DNA from: DAOTYH01 sp034435015 | GTDB lineage: Bacteria > Chloroflexota > Anaerolineae > Aggregatilineales > UBA3940 | DNA length: 64,000 bases | NCBI GenBank assembly: GCA_034435015.1 | Contig: DAOTYH010000051.1 | Span: forward strand, 42,274-106,273 | Reading direction: 5' to 3' | Part shown: positions 7,719-16,789 of the stretch, piece by piece | How the letters are laid out: the number at the start of each line of letters is the position of its first letter | Position numbering within the stretch: position 1 is the stretch's first letter | The notes under the pieces: generated by a model | Databases searched by the model: none | Seen by the model: only the letters and a program-made list of their open reading frames with translations | What the model was told of the DNA's origin: nothing | Position numbers and translations under genes: made by a program

Positions 7719-8774
7719 ATGAATGATGTGCTGTCTAGCTTGGAGACATGGCGTCAGCGCGGCGAGCAGATCGCTGTGGCCACGGTCATCAATACGTGGG
7801 GATCTGCCCCCCGCCCCGTTGGTGCTAAGATGATCGTGACCCGCAGTGGTGCAGTTGCCGGCTCGGTGAGCGCGGGGTGTGTTGAAAATGCTGTGATCGA
7901 AGAGTGTCAGAGTGCCCTCAAGACAGGACAGCCCCGTCTGCTGACTTATGGTGTCTCAGATGATACTGCCTTTGAGGTCGGGCTGGCCTGCGGCGGCACG
8001 ATTGAAGTGTTTGTCGAGCCGTTTTCAGCATGGAACAGCGTCTATGAGCCGCTCAAGCAGAGGCTGGAAGCCCGTGAGCCGACGGCTGTGGTGAGTGTTC
8101 TGAAGGGAGGAGAGGAACGTCTCAACCGTAAACTGTTGGTGCTGGCTGACGGCAGTACGCAGGGTGACCTGCAAATACCGGGCTTGGAACAAGGGATTGT
8201 TGACACGGCACTCGAGCAGTTGGCCCGCGGTGTCGGCGATACGCTGGAGCTGGAAGACGGAACACTGCTTTTCTTTGAGGTGCATCCTCCTGTTCCGCGC
8301 CTGATCATTATTGGGGCGGTGCACATCGCTGAGATGCTGGTGCCGATGGCGAACTTGGTTGGCTTTGACACCATCGTAGTTGATCCGCGGGGGGTATTTG
8401 CTACCAGAGAGCGCTTCCCTACTGCCACTCAGTTGCTCAAGAAGTGGCCTCAAGATGCACTGCCGGAAATGGCGCTCGACAGTTCGGCCTACGTAGTCAC
8501 CCTGACGCATGATCCCAAGCTGGACGACCCCGCCCTGCTCATTGCGCTTGCCAGTCAGGCACGTTATGTTGGGGCGCTGGGCAGCCGGCGCACCAGCCAG
8601 AAGCGGGCTGAGCGTCTGCGTGAGGCCGGCCTGTCTGAGGAGCACTTGGCGCGGCTCCATGCACCGGTTGGCCTGCCGCTGGGGGGGCGTTCACCGGGGG
8701 AGATTGCTCTGAGCATCTTGGCGGAGATCGTGCAGGCCAGGTATGGTGTGGGCGAGCCGGTGCCTCAAAGCTGA
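7719..8774 (+). CDS. xdhC: XdhC/CoxI family molybdenum-cofactor maturation protein
   Basis: A two-domain XdhC-family chaperone that helps sulfurate and insert molybdenum cofactor into hydroxylases. The N-terminal XdhC/CoxI domain shows ATVINTWGSAPRPVGAKM and SVSAGCVENAV (residues about 20-60) and ACGGTIEVFVEP, the family's conserved Cys-containing loop. The C-terminal Rossmann domain starts at LIIIGAVHIAEML; the usual GAGHVA glycine-rich turn is altered to GAVH, so nucleotide binding may be weakened. ALGSRRT and GGRSPGEIALSILAEI near the end are typical. Length 351 is normal. It follows the structural genes as in many xdh and cox clusters. Confidence 0.92.
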   Translation: MNDVLSSLETWRQRGEQIAVATVINTWGSAPRPVGAKMIVTRSGAVAGSVSAGCVENAVIEECQSALKTGQPRLLTYGVSDDTAFEVGLACGGTIEVFVEPFSAWNSVYEPLKQRLEAREPTAVVSVLKGGEERLNRKLLVLADGSTQGDLQIPGLEQGIVDTALEQLARGVGDTLELEDGTLLFFEVHPPVPRLIIIGAVHIAEMLVPMANLVGFDTIVVDPRGVFATRERFPTATQLLKKWPQDALPEMALDSSAYVVTLTHDPKLDDPALLIALASQARYVGALGSRRTSQKRAERLREAGLSEEHLARLHAPVGLPLGGRSPGEIALSILAEIVQARYGVGEPVPQS

Positions 8775-8832
8775 GTATCATAAGGCGGGTATGTTCTAGT
8801 GAGTGACATGGTAGCGGGTAAAGCGGTAGATC

Positions 8833-9726
8833 ATGTTCGATTCGATTGAGAGTGTACAACAATCTTTGCTGGATCATCATTATGTAGCCGACCGGTCTCT
8901 GGCGACAGTGATATTTCTCGCCCTGAAGCTCGGTAAACCCCTCTTCCTGGAGGGCGAGGCAGGGGTCGGCAAAACGGAAGTGGCGAAGGTCCTTGCCTCC
9001 ATGCTGGGAACGCGGTTGATCCGCCTGCAATGCTACGAGGGGCTGGATGTACACAACGCTGTTTACGAGTGGGCATACGCACGGCAGATTCTGCATCTGC
9101 GCATCCTTGAGACCAGCGGCGCCAGCCGCGAGGAGATGGAGCGCGATCTCTATAGCCCTGAATTTCTGCTTGCCCGTCCCCTGCTTCAGGCCATTCAGGA
9201 GAGCGGTTCTCAGGTCCCCGTCCTGCTGATTGACGAGATTGATCGGGCCGACGAGGAGTTTGAGAGCTTCCTTCTGGAGGTCTTGTCTGATTTCCAGATC
9301 ACCATCCCGGAGATCGGGACGATTCGGGCTGAGCACCCCCCTGTCGTGGTTATCACCTCCAACCGCACCCGCGAGGTCCATGATGCCTTGAAGCGCCGTT
9401 GCCTGTACCACTGGATAGACTATCCCAGCTTTGATACTGAGTACCAGATCGTGATGATGAAGGTCCCTGGTATTGCGGACCGTCTCTCCTACCAGATCGT
9501 CAAAGTCGTCCAAGAGTTACGTCGGGCGGACCTGTTCAAGCCGCCCGGTGTAGCCGAGACGCTCGATTGGGGTCATGCACTGCTGGCCATGAACCGGACT
9601 GAGTTGGACGAGACGACCATCAACGAGACATTAGGTGTGCTGCTCAAGTATCAAGATGATGTCCAACGCATTCAGGGGGCATTAGCTCGTGACCTTGCCA
9701 AGCAAGCCTACGCTACTCGCCACTGA
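8833..9726 (+). CDS. MoxR-family AAA+ ATPase (CoxD-like)
   Basis: A MoxR-type AAA+ ATPase of 297 residues. Walker A is GEAGVGKT near residues 41-48, Walker B is LLIDEIDRAD near 133-142, and sensor 1 is ITSNRTRE; the C-terminal lid domain ends with Arg-rich helices. In CO dehydrogenase operons the equivalent CoxD acts with the VWA protein CoxE to build the mature Mo active site. Its end overlaps the start of the VWA gene by 38 bases, so the two are translationally coupled. Both genes sitting behind XdhC makes a complete maturation block for the hydroxylase encoded upstream. Confidence 0.93.
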   Translation: MFDSIESVQQSLLDHHYVADRSLATVIFLALKLGKPLFLEGEAGVGKTEVAKVLASMLGTRLIRLQCYEGLDVHNAVYEWAYARQILHLRILETSGASREEMERDLYSPEFLLARPLLQAIQESGSQVPVLLIDEIDRADEEFESFLLEVLSDFQITIPEIGTIRAEHPPVVVITSNRTREVHDALKRRCLYHWIDYPSFDTEYQIVMMKVPGIADRLSYQIVKVVQELRRADLFKPPGVAETLDWGHALLAMNRTELDETTINETLGVLLKYQDDVQRIQGALARDLAKQAYATRH

Positions 9727-10942
9727 GCCGGCTCCTTCCGGCGGGTATCTGCTGGCTAACCTGCTTCACTTTGCGCGGCTGTTGCGCCGTCTAGGGATGA
9801 GGGTTAGCGCCAGTCAGGTCTGTGATCTGGCCGCCGGGCTGGAGCACATAGACCTGATGCGCCGCGACGATGTCTATTACGCCGCCCGCAGTGTGTTTGT
9901 CCACAGTCCGTCTGAGCTGGAGCTGTTCAATCGTGCCTTTGACCTCTTCTGGGGGACCGAACAACCTCAACTGATGGAGGCCGCGCTGGTCAAGAAACGG
10001 GTTCGGGCAAACCGCGCTGAAGATGAACAGCCGGAGAGCGATGAGGCGGTCCTCCGACAGGAGCAAGAGGCGGCTGACCAAGCCGCCGACGCAGACCAGC
10101 CTGAGCCGGAAGATACCGCTCTTTCCTCAACGTACAGTCCTGTTGAGACGCTTCATCACAAGGACTTCGCCAGTTTCACCGACGAGGAGATGCAAACGGC
10201 CCGTCGCATTCTGGAGAGCTTGGCATGGAAACTCAATTCTCGTCTCACGCGGCGGCGGGTGCCTGCGTCCAAGCGGACTGCCTACCTTGACTTGCCGCGG
10301 GCTATTCGCAACAGCACCCGTCAAGGCGGTGAGATCATCCGGCTGGCGTGGCGCCGGCGCAAGCCTAAACCGCGCCCTCTGGTGGTGATCTGCGACATCA
10401 GCGGCTCAATGGACCGCTATTCACGCCTTTTCCTGCATTTCATTCATACGCTGGCACAGGAGGCGCAAAGGGTTGAGGCCTTTGTGTTCGGCACGCGCCT
10501 GACGCGCATCACACCGGCCCTGCGCCACCATGACGTTGATACTGCCATTGATCAGGTCTCTTCGCTGGTGCAGGATTGGTCAGGCGGCACACGCATCGGC
10601 GAGTCTCTTAAGACGTTTAATTATCTTTGGGGGCGGCGGGTTCTGAGCGGCGGCGCGTTTGTGATCATCATCAGCGACGGGTGGGATCGGGGCGACATTG
10701 CCCTGCTTAGGCGTGAGATCAGCCGCCTGCATCGCAGTGCTTATCGGTTGGTCTGGTTGAATCCGTTGCTGGGTGCGCCGGATTACCAGCCGCTGGTGCG
10801 CGGGATCAGTACTGTACTGCCCCATGTGGATGACTTCCTCCCGCTTCATAACCTGCTCAGCTTAGAGCAGTTGGCCAGCCGGCTGGGGGATGTCGGCCCT
10901 GCCCGCCGCGGCCTTGTCAGGTCAGATGAACTGCGTCTTTGA
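9689..10942 (+). CDS. VWA domain-containing CoxE-like protein
   Basis: A 417-residue partner of the MoxR ATPase. The N-terminal half is helical with an acidic, Gln/Glu-rich linker (about residues 110-150). The C-terminal VWA domain has the MIDAS motif CDISGSMDRYS near residue 234 and a GGTRIGESL threonine loop, so it should bind a divalent metal. It begins at GTG inside the ATPase gene; a GGGGGC run lies about 11 bases upstream. Family knowledge from Oligotropha places CoxE with CoxD in maturation of the [CuSMoO2] cluster, but here it probably serves a copper-free hydroxylase because the CODH Cys loop is absent from the large subunit. Confidence 0.9.
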   Translation: MTLPSKPTLLATEPAPSGGYLLANLLHFARLLRRLGMRVSASQVCDLAAGLEHIDLMRRDDVYYAARSVFVHSPSELELFNRAFDLFWGTEQPQLMEAALVKKRVRANRAEDEQPESDEAVLRQEQEAADQAADADQPEPEDTALSSTYSPVETLHHKDFASFTDEEMQTARRILESLAWKLNSRLTRRRVPASKRTAYLDLPRAIRNSTRQGGEIIRLAWRRRKPKPRPLVVICDISGSMDRYSRLFLHFIHTLAQEAQRVEAFVFGTRLTRITPALRHHDVDTAIDQVSSLVQDWSGGTRIGESLKTFNYLWGRRVLSGGAFVIIISDGWDRGDIALLRREISRLHRSAYRLVWLNPLLGAPDYQPLVRGISTVLPHVDDFLPLHNLLSLEQLASRLGDVGPARRGLVRSDELRL

Positions 10943-11041
10943 TTTGTCTTTCGCCCCCAAATGGGGCAAACTTACCTTAATGTAGAACCTCAACCCCTGA
11001 GGCTTTCTGTTTCGTCTCATAGGTTCTGATGAGGCGTCCAC

Positions 11042-12034
11042 TTGGCCAGCTCCCTTTCTGTCAGTGTGGTGATGGTTGTTCGCGGCGGCGCGGAACATCT
11101 GCCCCGTGCTGTTGAAAGCCTGCGCTGGCAGACCTTGCGCGGCTTTGAATTGATCATTGTGGACGACGGCTCTGAGGGCACAGCTTGGGATTATCTGGCT
11201 CAACTGTGTCTTCCCCGCCTGCGGGTGCACCGTAACCTCACCGCCAGGGGATGGCCTGCCGCGCTCAATCAGGCGCTGGCTATGGCACACGGGCGTTACG
11301 TGGCCTTCCATGATGCGGACGGTATCTCTCTCCCTGAACGGCTGGAAAAACAGGCCGCCTACTTGAGCACCCATTCGCGCGCGGCGCTCGTCGGCGGGCA
11401 GGTCGAATGGCTGGACCGGCAGGGACAGATAGTGCGCCGCATGGAGTACCCTTCCCGCCATGCAGACCTTGCGGCATCTCTCAGGCAGGGTCTCGATCTT
11501 GAGTTAGGGACCGTCATGCTTCGGCGCAGTATACTAGACAAGGTCGGTCCTTTCCGTGAGCCGTTTGTACTGGCTTATGACGTTGATCTCTTCCTCCGCG
11601 TGGCAGGCCAGCGGAGCTTAGCTGTTCTGCCGGAATTGCTCTACCAGAGGCAGTTTGATCCCCGCTCGGAGCGGGTAGCCCGCCTCGGCGAATGGGAGGC
11701 CTATGCCGCCCTTGCCCGCCAGCTTGATACGGAACGCGACTCGCTGGGCAGTGAGCAGGCTGATTGTGCTGTTCGAGCCTCCGCCATCCTGGAGCGTTGC
11801 CGGCAGAGCCGCCCCTTGGCCCGGCAGACAGAGCGGGCCGCTAACTACGTTCGCTGGGCAGAGCGACTGCTAAGCTGGGGCGGCCCTTCGGCCCGTTATG
11901 CCTGGCCGATGTGGCAGTATGCGTTTGCCGCCTTTCCCCTCTGCCCGGCAGTTTGGAAATTTGCGGCCCGTCATCTGCTTGATCGCAGTGCAGGACAGGG
12001 CACTGATCCAGCGGGACTGCATCGCACAGAGTAA
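11042..12034 (+). CDS. Family 2 glycosyltransferase
   Basis: A GT-A fold glycosyltransferase of 330 residues. SVSVVMVVRGG at the start, ELIIVDDGSEG near residue 37-47 and FHDADGISLPERLEKQ near 89-104 are the nucleotide-sugar binding and DxD-like elements (DAD), followed by GTVMLRRSIL. It starts at TTG with only a weak AGG upstream, so an internal start is possible. There is no membrane segment. It is 99 bases from the VWA gene and five bases from the MoeB-like gene, so it may just ride on the same transcript; its acceptor is unknown and a link to the hydroxylase pathway is not evident. Confidence 0.88.
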   Translation: MASSLSVSVVMVVRGGAEHLPRAVESLRWQTLRGFELIIVDDGSEGTAWDYLAQLCLPRLRVHRNLTARGWPAALNQALAMAHGRYVAFHDADGISLPERLEKQAAYLSTHSRAALVGGQVEWLDRQGQIVRRMEYPSRHADLAASLRQGLDLELGTVMLRRSILDKVGPFREPFVLAYDVDLFLRVAGQRSLAVLPELLYQRQFDPRSERVARLGEWEAYAALARQLDTERDSLGSEQADCAVRASAILERCRQSRPLARQTERAANYVRWAERLLSWGGPSARYAWPMWQYAFAAFPLCPAVWKFAARHLLDRSAGQGTDPAGLHRTE

Positions 12035-12039
12035 GTCCT

Positions 12040-13233
12040 ATGCCGCAGATCGGACAGCCTGATACCTCTGAAAAGCCGGCGTTGAGTCATGAGGAGATCA
12101 GGCGTTACAGCCGCCACCTGATTATGCCTGAGATCGGCCTGGAAGGTCAGAGCAGGCTCAAGGCCGCCAGTGTACTGGTAGTGGGTACAGGCGGGCTTGG
12201 TTCGCCAGCGGGGATGTATTTAGCGGCGGCAGGTATAGGTCGTCTGGGGCTGGTGGACTATGATGCCGTAGATGAAACGAACCTTCAACGCCAGATCATG
12301 CATGGCACAAAGGACGTAGGGCGGTCTAAGCTCGAAAGTGCCAGGGCGCGTCTTGCCGACCTCAACCCTCATGTTCAGGTAGATACCTATAACGAGCCGC
12401 TTACCTCGCACAACGCACTCAACATCTTATCCCCTTACGATGTGGTTGTGGATGCAACGGATAACTTCCCCACCCGTTACCTGATCAATGATGCCTGTGT
12501 CCTGCTCGGCAAGCCGGACATCTACGGGAGCATCTTCCGTTTCGAGGGGCAGGCCAGCGTATTTGATGCCCGTCAGGGGCCGTGCTACCGATGTCTGTTT
12601 CCCGTGCCGCCCCCGCCGGGGTTAGTGCCGAGTTGCGCTGAGAGCGGTGTGCTGGGAGTGCTGCCCGGCGTGATCGGCGTCATACAGGCTACTGAGACAA
12701 TCAAGGTGCTTCTAGGCATCGGTGAGACGCTGGTGGGCCGGCTTCTGCTTTACGATGCGCTGGCAATGAGCTTTGACTTCATCAAGCTTCGCAAGAACCC
12801 GCAATGCCCCCTTTGTGGTGAGCATCCCACTCAGTCCGGCCTCATAGACTATGAGCAGTTCTGCGGTATGCCGGGATATGACTACAGCCCCTTTCGTGGG
12901 AGTGAGCAGGCGTCCGTTCCCTCCATCTCCGTCTGGGAAGTCAAATCCAAGTTGGAGGCGGGAGAAGATTTCATCCTGCTGGATGTACGCGAGCCGTATG
13001 AATGGGCCATCAGCGATCTGCCCGGCGCGAAGCACATCCCCAGCCGGCAAGTCCTAGACCGTCTGACGGAGCTGAACCGTGATCGAGAGATCATTGTTTA
13101 CTGCCGCACCGGCATTCGGAGTGCTGAGGTCGTCAGGCAGTTGCAGTCGCGGGGTTTTCAACGGCTGAAGAACATGAGCGGCGGAATCAACGCATGGGCC
13201 AAGGAGATTGACCCCACCCTGCCGGTGTATTAG
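12040..13233 (+). CDS. MoeB/ThiF-type adenylyltransferase fused to rhodanese domain
   Basis: An E1-like enzyme that adenylates the C-terminal Gly-Gly of a sulfur-carrier protein and, through its rhodanese domain, loads sulfur on it. Residues about 18-250 are ThiF/MoeB: RYSRHLIMPEIG, the ATP loop GTGGLGSPAGMYL, DxxNLQRQI and VDATDNFPTRY. One zinc ligand pair is CYRC and the other CPLC. Residues about 290-397 form a rhodanese with active-site YCRTGIRSAEV, whose Cys can carry a persulfide. This architecture (MoeBR/MOCS3-like) serves molybdopterin, thiamine or cysteine synthesis; its presence right behind a molybdenum enzyme's maturation genes favours molybdopterin (inference). Confidence 0.92.
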   Translation: MPQIGQPDTSEKPALSHEEIRRYSRHLIMPEIGLEGQSRLKAASVLVVGTGGLGSPAGMYLAAAGIGRLGLVDYDAVDETNLQRQIMHGTKDVGRSKLESARARLADLNPHVQVDTYNEPLTSHNALNILSPYDVVVDATDNFPTRYLINDACVLLGKPDIYGSIFRFEGQASVFDARQGPCYRCLFPVPPPPGLVPSCAESGVLGVLPGVIGVIQATETIKVLLGIGETLVGRLLLYDALAMSFDFIKLRKNPQCPLCGEHPTQSGLIDYEQFCGMPGYDYSPFRGSEQASVPSISVWEVKSKLEAGEDFILLDVREPYEWAISDLPGAKHIPSRQVLDRLTELNRDREIIVYCRTGIRSAEVVRQLQSRGFQRLKNMSGGINAWAKEIDPTLPVY

Positions 13234-13248
13234 ACATAGTCTCCGGCT

Positions 13249-14121
13249 TCACAGCCTGAGCGTCCATACTGGTACACTGCTCCCGATAAACTCGAACCCC
13301 AGCCGCCTGTACAGGCGCTGGGAGCGGTAATTATCCTCTTGGGTGTTGACGGTAAGCGTTGTGATCCCCAGACCCGCAAAATACCGGAACATCTCCCCCA
13401 CGAGCAATCCGCCCAGCCCCTGCCCCTGTGCCTGGGGAATTATCGCTAGACGAGTGAGATGGCCTATATGACCATGGCGGGTGCTGAGCTGATAACCCAG
13501 CAATTCCCCCTCGCGCTCCAGAAGGGTGAAGGTCGCCGCGTGCGGATAAGCCGCTTCGAGGGTGGCAAGATCGTAGCGCCAGATCGGTTCAAAGGCCGCC
13601 GCGTCTACCTCTACTGCCCTGTCTAGGTCAGAGAGGGAGGCATCCCGAATGCGCAGGGGAGGCTTTGGCGGGGCTGGAATGTGACCCCCTTCCCGCCGCA
13701 TGGTTACAATGGCGTTTGCACGCTTAAATCCCCACCGGACCCCCAACCCTGCAATCCATGGGTCGAGTTCCAGAAGGGCCACCTCCTTGACGCCTGCTTC
13801 ACTCAAGTCTTGGCATAGGGCCTGCCACACCGTCTCAAGTGAGGGGTCAAAGCCGATGGGGGTAGCAGGCAGGATCAAGCGGAGCCATGCGACACCCTCC
13901 CCTTGCCCTGCCGGCGGAAGATATACTGTTGCGCCAATCAGCGACTCGACCCTGCCGTTTTCCCGTCTGATCCAGCAGTGAAGGCTGGGGTCAGACAGCC
14001 ACGCAGCGAGGCCTTTCCAATCTAGATGGATGTGCTGGCGCGGTCTCTGCTGGAACAGGGACATTACCTGTTCATGATCTTCATACACCAGCCGGGTGGT
14101 TGTAGTGGATTCGCTGATCAT
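13249..14121 (-). CDS. GNAT family N-acetyltransferase
   Basis: A 290-residue acetyl-CoA-dependent acyltransferase. The ATG at 14121 (MISESTTTTRLVY) is preferred because the longer reading frame would run into the oppositely oriented kinase gene and has low-complexity basic sequence, while an AGGGAC lies just upstream of this ATG. The C-terminal GNAT domain has RLAIIPQAQGQGLGGLLV, the acetyl-CoA pyrophosphate loop, and NTQEDNYRSQRLYRRLGFEF, the usual strand-helix end. The N-terminal third is a diverged, GNAT-like half domain, so it may be a tandem GNAT. It converges with the MoeB-rhodanese gene with only 15 bases between stops. Substrate unknown. Confidence 0.85.
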   Translation of the reverse strand: MISESTTTTRLVYEDHEQVMSLFQQRPRQHIHLDWKGLAAWLSDPSLHCWIRRENGRVESLIGATVYLPPAGQGEGVAWLRLILPATPIGFDPSLETVWQALCQDLSEAGVKEVALLELDPWIAGLGVRWGFKRANAIVTMRREGGHIPAPPKPPLRIRDASLSDLDRAVEVDAAAFEPIWRYDLATLEAAYPHAATFTLLEREGELLGYQLSTRHGHIGHLTRLAIIPQAQGQGLGGLLVGEMFRYFAGLGITTLTVNTQEDNYRSQRLYRRLGFEFIGSSVPVWTLRL

Positions 14122-14212
14122 GTCCCTGAGTCTATCACCACAAATGGCGCGATCAAATAATTCAGACGGCCTTCTGGGTGCTCTATGGTAGAATGGAGGG
14201 AGTGGCCTTGCT

Positions 14213-16789
14213 TTGACCTGTGGAAACGGGTGGGGTGTCGCCTTGCCGGATGTTCTTTTGGAAGCTATGAGTTTTGCCGTGTCGCGGCTCCTCGCCAGCA
14301 CCAACTGGAAGCAGGACCTCCAGGCCGTGCTGGGGCAGGTCGGGCCGCTCATCCGGCTTCGTTACGCCTGTGTGATAGAAAACGCCCCTGCCGCTGACTG
14401 TTCAGCCTGCCAGTGGTCAGCCCCCGGCCTTGACGGAGAAGACATTCTGAGCCTCTTTGTTGCTCTTCCCCCCTGGATGCGGGAGTCACTGGAGCAGGGG
14501 AGGTGCTTTTGGGGCAGTCTGGACGAGTGGCCGCCCCAAGAGCGTACAAAGCTGGCTGGTCTGGGAATCCAGTCGGTATGGGCTGTGCCAATCCAGCCGG
14601 AAGGCACATGGTGGGGGAGTGTAGTCTTTGGATATTCCCTGCCGTCCTCGGAAGGCTCTGCTGTTGAGGTAAAGATAGCCGCCATTCTTGCGAATCTGAT
14701 AGAGGCCGCAGTGCGCTGTGAGAAGCAGGCACTGGAGAGAGGGGAGATGGAACGCCGGTATCAGGCCCTGTTTGAACAGACGGACGATGGCATATTCCTC
14801 TTGAGCCTTGACGGGGTGCTTGTGAGCCTGAACAAACAGGCCGCGAGAATGCTGGGGTACGAAGTTCATGAGTTGGAAGGTGAGTCATTCCAGCGGGTGC
14901 TTGCTACGCAGGAGGAAGAGCAGAGCCTGAGCCGCCTGCAAAGGCTGATCAGCGGCGAGGAACTGCCGGTTTACACCCGTATACTCCGCCGAAGAAATGG
15001 TGAAGAGTTCCCTGTCGAGGTTAGAGCCTCGCTGGTGCGTGATGCGGACGGCAGTCCGTTGTATGTGCAAGTCATTGTACGAGACATCACTGCCCGCCAG
15101 CAGGCTGAGGAGGAGCTTCGCCGCCGCGATTCCATCCTCGAAGTGCTGGCCTATGCCAGTGAACGGCTTCTGCTGGGTAACCCGGATGATGTCGTGCCTG
15201 ATCTGCTGGGGAGGCTGGGACGGGCGGTGGATGTCAATCGAGTGTATGTGTTTGAGAATCACCGCGCCGAAAATGGTACTCTGCTGGCCAGCCAGCGCTA
15301 CGAGTGGGTAGCTCCCGGACAGCTCTCGACGATCAATGCGCCTGAGATGCAAAATCTTCCCTACCGGGCAGGGGGCTTTGCCCGTCTGGTAGATGCGCTG
15401 GGAACAGGCCAGCCTTTGCATGGGCGGATAAGGCATCTGCCAACGTCTGGTGGAAGGCCGGCTGAGCAGGATGTCTGCTCTACCGCGCTGGTGCCTATCT
15501 TCAGTGAGGGGAAATGGTGGGGCATATTGGGGTTTGAAAAGTACGAGCGCGAGCGTAAGTGGCCGAGTGCCGAGATCGAGACACTGAAAAACATCGCTAA
15601 TACGCTTGGCGCCGCCTTTGCACGGCAACGCATTCAAGCCTCAGAACGTGAACAGCGCGACTTAGCTGAAGCTCTGCGTGATACTGCCGCGGTCCTAAAC
15701 AGCACCCTCAACTTCGATGAGGTGCTGGATCATATTCTGGCCAATGTGGGGCGTGTTGTCCCCCATGACGGAACTAACATCATGCTGATAGAGGGCGGTA
15801 CACTGCACATTGCACGCCGCCGAGGATACAGCAGGGGTGAAATCCGGGAAATGCGGTTGTCAAAGAGTTACTCAGTCGAGGACTTTCCCAGCCTGTACCA
15901 CATGGCTCAAACCCGAATGCCGCTGGTTATCTCCGACGTAGGTGAATACCCCGGCTGGGTTGATCTGCCTGAGTCAGAGGAGATTCGTTCCTACGCTGGT
16001 GTGCCGATCTGTCTGGAGGGAGAGGTCATTGGCTTCCTGAACGTAAACAGCTCCACGCCCGGTTTTTTCAAACACTCCCATGCTGAGCGCCTGCAAGCCT
16101 TTGCCGATCAAGCCGCTGTTGCTATCAAGAACGCCCGCCTGTACGATCAGGCACAGGCGCTGGCCGCGCTGGAGGAGCGTCAGCGGCTTGCCCGCGAACT
16201 GCATGACGGCGTCAGCCAGACTCTGAGTTCAGCCAAGCTGATCGCCGACGTTTTGCCCCGCATCTGGGGGCGGGACCCTGAAAAGGCCGAGCAGGCCCTG
16301 CTCCAGCTTCGCCAGCTCACTCAGGGAGCGCTCGCAGAGATGCGGATGCTGTTGATGGAGTTGCGCCCGGAAACTCTGCTGGAAGCGGAGCTGATTGAAC
16401 TGTTGCGGCAGGCTGTGCAGGTCACCGCCAGCCGGACGGGCATATCAGTCTCGCTGACGGCAAATGCCCAGAAATGTACTCTGCCGTCTGAGGTGAAATT
16501 TGCGCTGTACCGTATCACGCAGGAAGCGCTGAACAATGTGGCCAAGCACGCACATGCCGAACGGGTGGAAGTTCATCTGACCTGCCGGCCTGATCGGGTC
16601 GTCTTGCGTATCTGGGACGATGGACGCGGCTTTGAAGTAGATAATGTCCCGGCTGGCCATTTTGGGATCGGGATCATGCGTGAACGGGCACATGAGATCG
16701 GCGCAAACCTGAAAGTGGAGAGCCGAATCGGCGGCGGGACTGAAGTCACTGTGGTGTGGGAAAGTTCCTGCGAGGTGACAAAGCCATGA
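14213..16789 (+). CDS. NarL-type sensor histidine kinase with GAF-PAS-GAF-GAF input
   Basis: An 858-residue cytoplasmic kinase without membrane segments. Order: a diverged GAF (about 20-170), PAS (about 185-300, YQALFEQTDDGIFLLSLDG), GAF (about 310-470), GAF (about 485-640), HisKA_3 with phospho-acceptor His664 in LARELHDGVSQTLSSAK, and a HATPase_c domain (NNVAKHAHA, DDGRGF, GIGIMRERA). The start is taken as TTG 14213, with GGAGGG 12 bases upstream, but ATG 14268 is also possible. Its stop overlaps the start of the response regulator gene by ATGA, so the two form a translationally coupled two-component pair. The signal is unknown. Confidence 0.92.
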   Translation: MTCGNGWGVALPDVLLEAMSFAVSRLLASTNWKQDLQAVLGQVGPLIRLRYACVIENAPAADCSACQWSAPGLDGEDILSLFVALPPWMRESLEQGRCFWGSLDEWPPQERTKLAGLGIQSVWAVPIQPEGTWWGSVVFGYSLPSSEGSAVEVKIAAILANLIEAAVRCEKQALERGEMERRYQALFEQTDDGIFLLSLDGVLVSLNKQAARMLGYEVHELEGESFQRVLATQEEEQSLSRLQRLISGEELPVYTRILRRRNGEEFPVEVRASLVRDADGSPLYVQVIVRDITARQQAEEELRRRDSILEVLAYASERLLLGNPDDVVPDLLGRLGRAVDVNRVYVFENHRAENGTLLASQRYEWVAPGQLSTINAPEMQNLPYRAGGFARLVDALGTGQPLHGRIRHLPTSGGRPAEQDVCSTALVPIFSEGKWWGILGFEKYERERKWPSAEIETLKNIANTLGAAFARQRIQASEREQRDLAEALRDTAAVLNSTLNFDEVLDHILANVGRVVPHDGTNIMLIEGGTLHIARRRGYSRGEIREMRLSKSYSVEDFPSLYHMAQTRMPLVISDVGEYPGWVDLPESEEIRSYAGVPICLEGEVIGFLNVNSSTPGFFKHSHAERLQAFADQAAVAIKNARLYDQAQALAALEERQRLARELHDGVSQTLSSAKLIADVLPRIWGRDPEKAEQALLQLRQLTQGALAEMRMLLMELRPETLLEAELIELLRQAVQVTASRTGISVSLTANAQKCTLPSEVKFALYRITQEALNNVAKHAHAERVEVHLTCRPDRVVLRIWDDGRGFEVDNVPAGHFGIGIMRERAHEIGANLKVESRIGGGTEVTVVWESSCEVTKP

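Noticed and set aside
14122..14352. N-terminal extension of the GNAT protein
   Set aside because: The stretch overlaps the divergent kinase gene start, is low-complexity basic sequence and has no ribosome site.
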